A stretch of DNA of 64,000 nucleotides from Acidiflorens sp963841945 (GTDB taxonomy: Bacteria; Acidobacteriota; Terriglobia; Terriglobales; Acidobacteriaceae), in NCBI GenBank assembly GCA_963841945.1, contig CAWJFC010000006.1:468411-532410 (forward strand). Direction: 5' to 3'. Made by a program: the position numbers and the translations under genes. A model generated the notes under the pieces. It saw only the letters and a list, made by a program, of their open reading frames with translations, did no database searches and was not told where the DNA came from. Shown here piece by piece: positions 37,509 to 46,800 of the stretch (position 1 is the stretch's first letter; the number at the start of each line of letters is the position of its first letter).

Positions 37509-37661
37509 CTATTTCGAGCAGGCAGGGTGCCCACAATCGCACGCGATCTCTACTTCGTCTGATCCGGCGTCTGCGCAAAATTGGCTGCAATACTTTTCTC
37601 CCTGCGGCGCCGTGCAAATGCAAGGATGATGAGCGCACTTATTTGAAGGCTTGTCTGACAT
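37509..37661 (-). CDS. Bacterial metallothionein-like protein (50 aa)
   Basis: The 50-residue protein has eight Cys (9, 14, 16, 25, 29, 41, 43, 48) and His at 11, 12 and 45. The pattern CAHHPCIC...KYCSQFCADA...IACDCGHPAC matches prokaryotic metallothioneins of the SmtA/BmtA family, which bind Zn or Cd through Cys and His clusters. GGAGAAATAACG precedes the ATG. It stands alone between the broken secreted-protein gene and a small membrane-protein gene. No SmtB-type repressor is adjacent. Its small size explains why it is easily overlooked. Confidence 0.9.
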   Translation of the reverse strand: MSDKPSNKCAHHPCICTAPQGEKYCSQFCADAGSDEVEIACDCGHPACSK

Positions 37662-37705
37662 CGTTATTTCTCCATTTCGAATGCCGCAAAGTTGACTACC
37701 GCGAA

Positions 37706-37834
37706 CTACGCTGCCGACGCATTCGTCATGGCGACGACCAGCACCATCAACAGCGCGATCAATATCACGAGACCACTACCAAGGAGTACGATCTCGCTCA
37801 ATAGGTCTGCTTTCAGTAATTCGTCCCGGTGCAT
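37706..37834 (-). CDS. 42-aa single-helix membrane protein
   Basis: The ATG at 37834 has a perfect AGGAGG five bases upstream. The protein begins MHRDELLKADLL and then has one long hydrophobic helix (IVLLGSGLVILIALLMVLVV) and a short tail. I do not know a family. It lies just downstream (45 bp) of the ECF sigma gene on the same strand, so it may be co-transcribed and serve as a small membrane partner or anti-sigma-like peptide; this is inference. Confidence 0.65.
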   Translation of the reverse strand: MHRDELLKADLLSEIVLLGSGLVILIALLMVLVVAMTNASAA

Positions 37835-37879
37835 GACGCCTCCTTCGATAACTGTTAAGTTCACGCTGGCGGGACACCA

Positions 37880-38563
37880 CTATGCCGCTTCACCGGCGGG
37901 CTCCCAACCTATGCCACGTGGTGGCAGGGACTCTGTTCGGGCGATCCCCGATTCGCGGTTTCTGGCTGTTTTGGCGGCGTAGGCCTCTTCAAGGCCGAGT
38001 AACTCTCGCATTCTCGTCTTCGCTTTGTGAAGCTGCGACTTGGAGTTTCCCACCGAGCAATGCAACAGATGCGCGATCTCGTGATGCTCGTATCCCTTGA
38101 CCTCATACAGCACAAAGATGGTCCGATAGCCGGTCGGCAATTCCTTCAGCGCGCGGATCAGCGCAATCCTGTCAACACTCCCCGAGAGCCGGTCGTCAAG
38201 CTTTCCCTGCTCGCGCTTCATTGGGCCATCGTGTTCTTCGAGTGGTTGATCGAGAGACAGTACGCGCAATCCTTTCTTGCGCATGTGCATAAGAACGGCA
38301 TTGACCGCCACTCGATAAAGCCACGTCGACAGCGCAGAGTCTCCACGAAAGGTGCCTAGCTTGCGGAACGCCTGGAGAAACGCATCCTGCGCCAGATCCT
38401 CGGCTTCAGCCGTGTTGCTGGTCATTCGCAAACAGAGAGAATAGATCTTGGTTTTGTGCGCATTGAACAAGGCCGCAAAGGCATCCTGATCACCTTCCTT
38501 GGCCCTGCGTACGAGTTCCATGTCTGCCTGATGACGATCCGCTGGTTTGACGTCAGTGTTCAC
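37880..38563 (-). CDS. ECF-type RNA polymerase sigma factor
   Basis: Region 2 is clear: DAFAALFNAHKTKIYSLCLRMTSNTAEAEDLAQDAFLQAFRKLGTFRG...STWLYRVAVNAVL. Region 4 has ALKELPTGYRTIFVLYEVKGYEHHEIAHLLHCSVGNSKSQLHKAKTRMRELL. GTG 38563 has AAAGGAG five bases upstream and is better than ATG 38578. A ~30-residue tail after region 4 is longer than usual. No anti-sigma (zinc-finger) gene is beside it. Upstream it carries an inverted repeat shared with the poly-HAMP kinase gene. A fragment of a paralogue lies at 50829. Confidence 0.93.
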   Translation of the reverse strand: MNTDVKPADRHQADMELVRRAKEGDQDAFAALFNAHKTKIYSLCLRMTSNTAEAEDLAQDAFLQAFRKLGTFRGDSALSTWLYRVAVNAVLMHMRKKGLRVLSLDQPLEEHDGPMKREQGKLDDRLSGSVDRIALIRALKELPTGYRTIFVLYEVKGYEHHEIAHLLHCSVGNSKSQLHKAKTRMRELLGLEEAYAAKTARNRESGIARTESLPPRGIGWEPAGEAA

Positions 38564-38603
38564 TTGAACTCCTTTCAATACGCCCCAATGGTTCGATTCC
38601 TTA

Positions 38604-38625
38604 CCCTACCCATAGGACAATAGGG
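38604..38625 (-). promoter_or_regulatory. Shared inverted repeat, CCCTA-N12-TAGGG (copy 1)
   Basis: On the minus strand the sequence reads GCCCTA-N12-TAGGGTAA, ending about 38 bp before the sigma-factor GTG. The same 14 defined bases with the same spacer length occur at 40674-40699 before the poly-HAMP kinase gene. A response-regulator dimer site is the obvious possibility. Confidence 0.45.
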
Positions 38626-39092
38626 CTATTGGCCGGGATGGTCTATCGAGTGATCCCCGTATCGGAGGTGGTACTGTGCTGTAACTGAGTAGGGTGAATC
38701 CGACAGTTGTGCAGTAACTCGTCTGGCTATCTGCGAACTGCTGGAACAAGTTGGGCCTCGTTCGGAATAGCATTCCTTTCGCGCGCATACGATTGCGAAA
38801 TCCGCGCGCTAGGGAAACTCTTAGGCTCAATTACAGTGTTGGCAGGATTGTTGAGCTTTTGGAGGTGGTCTATTCTTACTGCGGTCTCGAATGCGGTTTC
38901 CTCAGATACCCACCCTTCAGGCAGGTGCTGAATGGCAGACGCCAATCAGCACTTGCTTCTCGCCCTATCCATGATTGTTACTCGATGATAGATGCGTGCG
39001 TGTGTCCAAGACACGTCGAACCGCCACTGGTTCATCCGACGGTGGCCTCCGTGGGAGTCGAATTCCGGGAAATGAGATACGCATGCGAGCAG
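38626..39092. other. Non-coding gap, nothing recognised
   Basis: This stretch between the sigma factor and the NarL-type regulator has open frames on both strands, but none with a ribosome site or family likeness. It could be decayed coding sequence. Confidence 0.4.
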
Positions 39093-39803
39093 CTACGCCG
39101 GCGTACCACCACTCGCCGGGACGGCCGCAACTGCCGGCAGGACCTCGGTCGCCACCTGAACAATATTGTTGCGAACGGCGTATAGCACCAGTTCGCTGAC
39201 GGAGTGGAGGCCGAGCTTCCGCATGATGTTGCTGCGGTGGGTCTCAGCCGTCTTAACGCTCAGATCCAGGTGCGACGCGACTTCTTTTGTGGACAGGCCT
39301 TCGGCTAAGAGTTGCACAACTTCGCGTTCCCGCGGAGTGAGGTTGGGGAGTAGTAGGTTCTTTTTGGGAGTGCCATAGTTGCCTCGATAGCCGGACAAGA
39401 CCATTTCGGCAACGCGAGCGGTGAAGAAAGTCTTGTTGTACTGCAAGGCATCGATCGCGGACACCAGATCGCGAGCCGCGTCCGACTTCAACAGGAATCC
39501 GCGGGCGCCGGCGTCCAGAACGTCGCGCACGGCCTGGTCAGTGTCAGTAATGGTTAGAATCAGGACCCTGGCCTGCGGATTGTCACGCAGAATCTGGCGG
39601 GTGGCTTCCAAGCCGTTCAGCGTGGGCATGCCAATGTCTAAAATGATGATGCCGGGTTTCGATTGTTTGGCGAGTTCGACCGCCTGCCGGCCGTTATCGG
39701 CTTCTCCGCAGACTTCCCAATTGGGCTGAGATTTAATGAGAGAAACCAACCCTTTGCGGACTATTTCGTGATCGTCAGCAACCAGGATGCGCAGCTTGCT
39801 CAT
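39093..39803 (-). CDS. NarL/FixJ-family response regulator
   Basis: Receiver domain, residues 3-120: ILVADDHEIVRKGL, with the phospho-acceptor Asp in IIILDIGMPTLNGLEA and a Lys in GFLLKSDAA. LuxR-type HTH, residues ~165-225: LTPREREVVQLLAEGLSTKEVASHLDLSVKTAETHRSNIMRKLGLHS. ATG 39803 has GAGGAG upstream; the longer frame to 39890 has none. It is a natural partner for the NarX-type kinases downstream (47211, 48419, 55913). Its HTH closely resembles the truncated regulator at 51179. Confidence 0.95.
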   Translation of the reverse strand: MSKLRILVADDHEIVRKGLVSLIKSQPNWEVCGEADNGRQAVELAKQSKPGIIILDIGMPTLNGLEATRQILRDNPQARVLILTITDTDQAVRDVLDAGARGFLLKSDAARDLVSAIDALQYNKTFFTARVAEMVLSGYRGNYGTPKKNLLLPNLTPREREVVQLLAEGLSTKEVASHLDLSVKTAETHRSNIMRKLGLHSVSELVLYAVRNNIVQVATEVLPAVAAVPASGGTPA

Positions 39804-40183
39804 GACAAACTCCTCATTCGACCGAAGTGATGCCGGTTGGATTGGACATACTGTCAACGGTGGTCCATGGACCCCTCCGGCAGTTTTCACTACTGAACTT
39901 CATCTTTATCTTACTGGAGCGGTCACAGGGTCAATACCGTGAAGTCTGTAGTGCGGGGACTCCTCGGCTCTTTCGGGCGGTCTGAAGTGCGCATGGCCTG
40001 GACGCAGTGCGTATCGGGTAATCACCGTATAGCGACTATGGGGACGGATGGAATATTGTGCTGGTGCAGACTTGATGTTTTTCAGGTGAAGCTGGGGGCG
40101 GACCCGGGCATCGCAGATCGGGGATCTCCTAGATGCAAGCTCAAAAACGGGAACAAGCTGGGCTAAAATGGAAAGTGTCTGAG
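39804..40183. promoter_or_regulatory. Divergent intergenic region with 12-bp palindrome
   Basis: This 380-bp gap lies between the divergent response-regulator genes. GGTCCATGGACC at 39862-39873 is a perfect palindrome about 59 bp before the NarL-type start and could be an operator. No gene is seen here. Confidence 0.35.
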
Positions 40184-40597
40184 ATGGCTCCGATCCGGGT
40201 GTTGCTGGTCGACGATCATGAAATAGCGCGCAAAGGTATCCGGTCAGTTCTCACGACTGATGCGGGTCTGGACATCGTGTCAGAGGCCGTCGATGGAGAA
40301 GAGGCGGTCAAGAGAAGCGAGGAACTCCGGCCCGATATCATACTTCTGGACATCACTCTCCCCGGAATCAGCGGTATTCAAGCCGCCCGTCAAATCCGTG
40401 TTATCTCGCCTGATTCCAGAATCATCTTCTTGAGCCAGCACGATTCGATCCAGATTGCGAAGGACGCCCTGAGCGTGGGCGCGCAGGGTTATGTGGTCAA
40501 GTCTGACGCCGGCCGCGACCTCTTGAGAGCAATTCAGGCAGTTCAGCAAGGCGAGACCTTTGTCAGCCGGACATTGATGGCACGAGGTTGGACCTAG
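40184..40597 (+). CDS. Single-domain response regulator (receiver only)
   Basis: The protein is one CheY-like domain: IRVLLVDDHEIARKGIRSVL, then IILLDITLPGISGIQAA with the acceptor Asp, FLSQHDS and YVVKSDAGRDLLRAI. It ends FVSRTLMARGWT, exactly where a NarL-type protein would enter its linker and HTH, so the output domain is missing. That could be a natural phospho-shuttle or a truncated NarL protein. The start at 40184 fits the domain edge; ATG 40133 is the longer frame. It precedes the poly-HAMP kinase gene on the same strand by 244 bp. Confidence 0.85.
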   Translation: MAPIRVLLVDDHEIARKGIRSVLTTDAGLDIVSEAVDGEEAVKRSEELRPDIILLDITLPGISGIQAARQIRVISPDSRIIFLSQHDSIQIAKDALSVGAQGYVVKSDAGRDLLRAIQAVQQGETFVSRTLMARGWT

Positions 40598-40673
40598 ACA
40601 CGGTGGCTCCAGGGCCCGGCTGTGTTACCCGCCTTTTACCGAATCATTCTCGCGTGGTTGCCTGCGCGTCCTC

Positions 40674-40699
40674 GCCCTACAGGAAATACCGTAGGGTAA
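40674..40699 (+). promoter_or_regulatory. Shared inverted repeat, CCCTA-N12-TAGGG (copy 2)
   Basis: GCCCTA-N12-TAGGGTAA lies 142 bp before the kinase start at 40842, identical at all defined positions to the copy before the ECF sigma gene. No third copy was found by eye. Confidence 0.45.
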
Positions 40700-40841
40700 A
40701 GGTCGGGGTAGCTATGGTAACTATTCTTCTTGCGCGGCAAATCCCCCTTTGCCACTGGGCGCACGCTTACTTTTTCCCCTGCGACCAGCGGTTGATCAAG
40801 ATCTGCTGCTTGAAAACCGGCCCTCGATTCAGGAGACGTGT

Positions 40842-43800
40842 ATGAAGAAGAGTGATCGCAGCGCAGTGGCGACGATTTCCAAAGGCGATGATGTTGAGGC
40901 GAATTCTAAAAGCAACGGACACTCCCGGCCGGACACTGCGCCTCCTGAGCTTGTTGCCATCCTGGCGAGTTTGCGAACCATGCGCGACGGTGATTTCTCG
41001 GTGCGTTTGCCCGGCTCGTGGGTCGGCTTGTCGGGGAAGATTGCGGACACTTTCAACGAAATCGTGGCGGCCAATCAACAGATGGCCCAAGAGCTCAAAC
41101 GCGTCGGTCAGGTTGTGGGCAAACAGGGTAAGACGCGAGAGCGAACGCGCTTTCACGAATCGAGAGGCGCATGGGGCGAAATGGAGACTTCGGTGAATAC
41201 ACTCGTGGAGGACTTGCTCCGGCCCACAACCGAAGTCACGCGCGCCATCGCTGCGGTGGCGCAGGGCAACCTGACACAAACTGTGCGTCTGGATGTGGAC
41301 GGGCGGCCGTTGGAAGGCGCGTTTCTGCGCTCCGCCGAAATCGTGAACACGATGATTCAGCAGTTGGGTGTGTTCACCGCTGAAGTGACGCGTGTAGCCC
41401 GCGAAGTGGGTACGGACGGCAAGCTGGGCGGACAGGCACAGGTCCCCGGTGTTGCGGGTACGTGGAAGGATCTCACCGACTCGGTCAACTCGATGGCCAG
41501 CAACCTTACCGGACAGGTGCGCAACATTGCCGAAGTGGCGACCGCGGTGGCGAGCGGTGATCTGTCCCGCAAGATTACGGTGGACGTGCGGGGCGAGATT
41601 CTCCAGTTGAAAGAAGCGATCAATACGATGGTGGATCAGCTTCGCTCATTCGCTTCGGAAGTGACCCGCGTAGCCCGCGAAGTGGGCACGGATGGCAAGC
41701 TCGGCGGACAGGCCGTGGTGCCTGGCGTCGCCGGCACGTGGAAAGATCTGACGGATTCGGTGAACGCCATGGCTGGAAACCTCACGGCGCAGGTGCGCAA
41801 CATCGCCGAGGTGACGACGGCGGTGGCTCGCGGCGATCTGTCGCGCAAAATCACGGTTGACGTGAAAGGTGAAATCCTCGAGCTCAAGGACACCATCAAC
41901 ACCATGGTGGATCAGCTCAACGCGTTTGCAGGCGAGGTGACGCGCGTGGCGCGCGAAGTGGGTACGGAAGGGAAACTGGGCGGACAAGCGCAGGTGCCCG
42001 GGGTCGGCGGCACGTGGAAGGATCTCACCGACAACGTGAACTTCATGGCCAGCAACCTCACCGGCCAGGTCCGAAACATCGCGGAAGTGGCAACCGCCAT
42101 TGCAAGCGGCGACTTATCGCGCAAGATCACGGTCGACGTGCGCGGCGAAATTTTGCAGCTGAAAGAAACCCTCAACACAATGGTGGATCAGTTGAACCGC
42201 TTCGCCGGCGAAGTAACGCGCGTGGCGCGCGAGGTCGGAACCGAAGGGCGACTGGGCGGACAGGCGAACGTGCCGGGAGTTGCGGGCACGTGGAAGGATC
42301 TCACGGACTCAGTGAACTCAATGGCCGGAAACTTGACTGGCCAGGTGCGTAACATCGCCGAGGTAACGACGGCGGTGGCTCGCGGCGACTTGTCACGCAA
42401 GATCACAGTGGATGTGAAGGGAGAAATTCTCGAACTCAAAAACACTATTAACACGATGGTGGATCAGCTGAACGCGTTTGCGGGTGAAGTAACGCGCGTG
42501 GCCCGCGAAGTGGGTACGGAAGGGAAGTTGGGTGGACAAGCTCAGGTGCCGGGAGTCGGCGGTACTTGGAAGGATCTGACGGACAATGTGAACTTCATGG
42601 CCAGCAACCTTACTGGTCAGGTGCGCAACATTGCCGAAGTCGCAACTGCCGTGGCGCGCGGCGACTTGTCGCGCAAGATCACGGTCGACGTGAAAGGCGA
42701 AATCCTCGAGCTCAAGGACACCATCAACACCATGGTGGACCAGTTGCGGTCATTCGCTTCTGAGGTGACGCGCGTCGCGCGCGAGGTCGGTACCGACGGT
42801 AAACTTGGCGGCCAGGCTCAGGTGCCGGGTGTGGCCGGCACTTGGAAAGACCTTACGGACTCGGTAAATTCCATGGCCAGCAACCTGACTGGGCAGGTCC
42901 GGAATATCGCAGAGGTATCGACTGCGATCGCCAGCGGCAACCTTTCCAAGAAGATCACGGTGAACGTCAGTGGAGAGATTCTGCTGCTGAAAGAAACCAT
43001 CAACACGATGGTGGATCAGTTGAATGCGTTCGCTGGCGAAGTGACGCGCGTGGCGCGCGAAGTGGGAACCGAAGGGCGGCTGGGTGGACAGGCGAACGTG
43101 CCGGGAGTGGCCGGTACGTGGAAGGATCTCACGGACTCAGTCAACTCGATGGCCGGAAACCTGACGGGCCAGGTGCGCAACATCGCCGAGGTGACGACCG
43201 CGGTGGCTCGCGGTGATCTGTCACGCAAGATCACAGTGGATGTGAAGGGAGAAATTCTCGAACTCAAGAACACCATCAACACGATGGTGGATCAGCTAAA
43301 CGCATTTGCAGGCGAAGTAACGCGCGTGGCCCGCGAAGTGGGTACGGAAGGGAAGTTGGGTGGACAAGCTCAGGTGCCGGGAGTCGGCGGTACCTGGAAG
43401 GATCTGACGGACAATGTGAACTTCATGGCCAGCAACCTTACTGGTCAGGTGCGCAACATTGCTGAGGTCGCGACCGCAATCGCTACCGGCGATCTGTCGA
43501 AGAAAATCACTGTCGACGTCCGCGGCGAAATTCTGCAGCTCAAAGAAACGCTCAACACCATGGTCGAGCAGCTGCGTTCGTTTGCCGCGGAAGTGACGCG
43601 AGTAGCCCGTGAAGTCGGCAGCGAAGGACGTCTTGGCGGGCAGGCGAACGTTCCGGGAGTAGCGGGAACGTGGAAGGATCTTACCGACTCGGTCAACGCC
43701 ATGGCCGGAAACCTGACGGCGCAGGTGCGCAACATCGCCGAGGTGACTACGGCGGTGGCTCGCGGCGATTTGTCGCGCAAGATCACGGTCGATGTCAAAG

Positions 43801-46800
43801 GCGAAATCCTCGAACTTAAGAACACTATTAACACCATGGTGGACCAGCTCAACGCATTCGCCGCCGAAGTAACTCGCGTGGCGCGCGAAGTCGGTACGGA
43901 CGGCAATCTGGGTGGCCAGGCGAAGGTGCCCGGTGTTGCGGGCACGTGGAAAGACTTGACCGACAACGTGAACGTGATGGCTGCGAACCTAACCGAACAG
44001 GTGCGCGGCATTGTGAAGGTCGTGACCGCTGTCGCCAACGGCGAACTGACGAAAAAGTTAACGGTAAATGCCAAGGGCGAAGTGGCGGCGCTCGCGGAAA
44101 CGATCAACAACATGACGGACACGCTGGCGACGTTTGCCGACCAGGTGACGACGGTGGCGCGCGAAGTGGGCGTGGAAGGCCGTCTGGGTGGTCAGGCAAA
44201 CGTGCCCGGCGCTGCTGGAACGTGGAAGGATTTGACAGGCAACGTCAACTTGCTGGCGGACAATCTGACAAACCAGGTGCGCGCTATCGCTGAAGTCGCT
44301 ACCGCTGTGACGAAGGGCGATCTAACACGGTCCATTCAGGTGGAGGCTAGCGGCGAGGTCGCCGAACTGAAAGACAACATCAATACGATGATCAACAACC
44401 TCCGCCTCACAACGGAGCGCAACACCGAGCAGGACTGGCTGAAGACCAACCTCGCGCGCTTCACCGGCATGTTGCAGGGCCAGCGCGATCTGACCACGGT
44501 GGGACGCATGATTCTTTCCGAGCTTGCACCGCTGGTGAATGCTCAGCAAGGCGTCATCTACCAGATGGAGACGGAAGAATCGGCGGGCATGGTACTGCTC
44601 TCGGCATTCGCTTCGGACGGCGGGGACGGGCATCTGCGACGCTTGAAGTTGGGCGAGGGGTTGGTCGGACAGTGCGCATCCGAGAAACGGCGAATGTTAA
44701 TCAGCGGACTGCCGGAGAACACGATTCCGATCCGATCGGGCTTGTTTGAAGCAGTGCCGCGCGATGTCATTGTGCTGCCTGTGCTCTTCGAAGACCGGGT
44801 GAAGGCGGTCATCGAACTCGCTTCGTTGAACGCATTCACGGCCTCGCATCTGGCATTTCTGGAGCAATTGACCGCCAGCATCGGCATCGTGCTGAACAGT
44901 ATCGAAGCTACGATGCAGACGGAAGGCCTTCTGAAGCAGTCGCAACAGCTTGCTACCGAGCTCCAGACACAACAAAGAGAACTACAACAGACCAACGAGC
45001 AGCTCGCGCAAAAAGCCCAACAGCTCGCCGAACAGAACGTGGAAGTGGAGCGCAAGAACCAGGAAATCGAACAGGCTCGCGGCGCTCTCGAAGAAAAGGC
45101 CAAGGAGCTCGCGCTGACTTCGAAGTACAAGTCAGAGTTCCTCGCCAACATGTCTCACGAACTGCGGACGCCCCTCAACAGCATCCTGGTCCTGGGACAA
45201 CAACTCGGCGATAACCCGGACGGCAACCTGACCGCCAAGCAAGTTGAATTCGCGCGCACCATCCATGGCGCGGGGACGGACTTGCTCAATCTGATCAGCG
45301 ATATTCTTGATTTGTCGAAGATCGAGTCGGGCACTGTTTCGGTGGAAGCTGAAGAAGTTTTCTTCGGGAGTCTACTTGAAATGGTGGCTCGTCCCTTCCG
45401 CCACGAGGCGGAAAACAAGAGGCTTGTCTTCGAGGTGCATTCCGATCCACATCTTCCCCGCAGCCTGGTCACCGATGCAAAGCGTCTGCAACAGGTTCTG
45501 AAGAATCTGTTATCTAACGCGTTCAAGTTTACGGAAGAAGGTGGGGTCCGGTTGTCGGTGTCGGCGGCGGCGAGTGGTTGGTCCGGCGACCACCAGATCC
45601 TGGGAGCGGCGGCATCGGTGATCGCCTTCCAGGTTTCCGATAGCGGAATCGGAATTCCTTCCGAAAAACAGCGCATTATCTTCGAGGCGTTCCAACAGGC
45701 AGATGCCGGCACGAGCCGCAAGTACGGCGGGACTGGATTGGGTCTTGCGATCAGTCGCGAACTTGCCAACCTGCTAGGCGGAGAAATCCAACTCACCAGC
45801 GTTCCCGGCAAGGGTAGTACTTTCACACTCTACCTGCCTCAGTCCTATGTCGGACCGTCGAGTATGTCTGCGTCAGAGCACAGAATCTCGTCTCCGGCAG
45901 CCCCCATTCAACTCGCCAGCCTGGCGGTGTCGGACGCACCCGTCGACCCTGTCCCCGACGACCGTGAAAACCTGCAGCCTGATGATTCCGTGTTGCTGAT
46001 CGTTGAAGACGATCCGCACTACGCACGGGTATTGTGCGACTTGTCGCACGATAAGGGTTTCAAAGTCCTGGTTGCCATGCGGGGAGCGGAGGCCCTGGAT
46101 CTGGCTCGGGAATTTCATCCTACCGCGGTGTCGCTGGATGTTTTTCTCCCCGACATGCTGGGATGGACGGTCCTGAACCATCTGAAACAGGATCCGAGCA
46201 CCCGCCACATACCGGTCCAAATGTTGACTCTCGATGAGGACCGCCACCACGGGTTGGCGCGCGGAGCATTCTCCTTCGTGACCAAACCCACAACCCCCCA
46301 GGGGCTTGAAATCGCGCTGACTCGGATTAAGGAGTACGCGACTCCGCGACGCAAACGTCTCCTGGTTGTGGAGGACAATCCTGCCGAACAATTCAGCATC
46401 CAGGAGTTGTTGGGCGATGACGATATCGACGTAACCGTTGCTTCCACGGGCGGAGAGGCGCTGGCAGCAGTCAGTAAAGAGCCTTTCGATTGCGCGGTGC
46501 TTGACCTCCGTCTTCCGGATATGTCCGGGTTTGAAGTCTTGGAGCGTTTGCGCGATATGCCCTCTCTGAGCGATCTTCCGGTAGTTGTGTTTACCGGAAG
46601 GGAGCTTTCTTCGGAAGAGGACGCGCACCTGCACACTCTGGCACGCAGTGTGGTGGTGAAGGGCGTCGAGTCGCCGGAGCGTTTGCTGGATGAGACAGCG
46701 CTGTTCCTGCATCGCGTGGTGGCAAATCTTCCCCCCGAAAAGCAACGGATGCTGGACCGCCTGCATCGGTCCGACGATGCCCTGTTGGGGAAGAAAGTTC

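Noticed and set aside
38751..39185. 144-aa plus-strand frame between the sigma and NarL-type genes
   Set aside because: Runs antisense into the 3' end of the response-regulator gene, has no ribosome site and no recognisable motif.
41357..44122. Many minus-strand frames with repeated sequence opposite the HAMP array
   Set aside because: They repeat every 276 bp only because the sense strand does; they are shadows.
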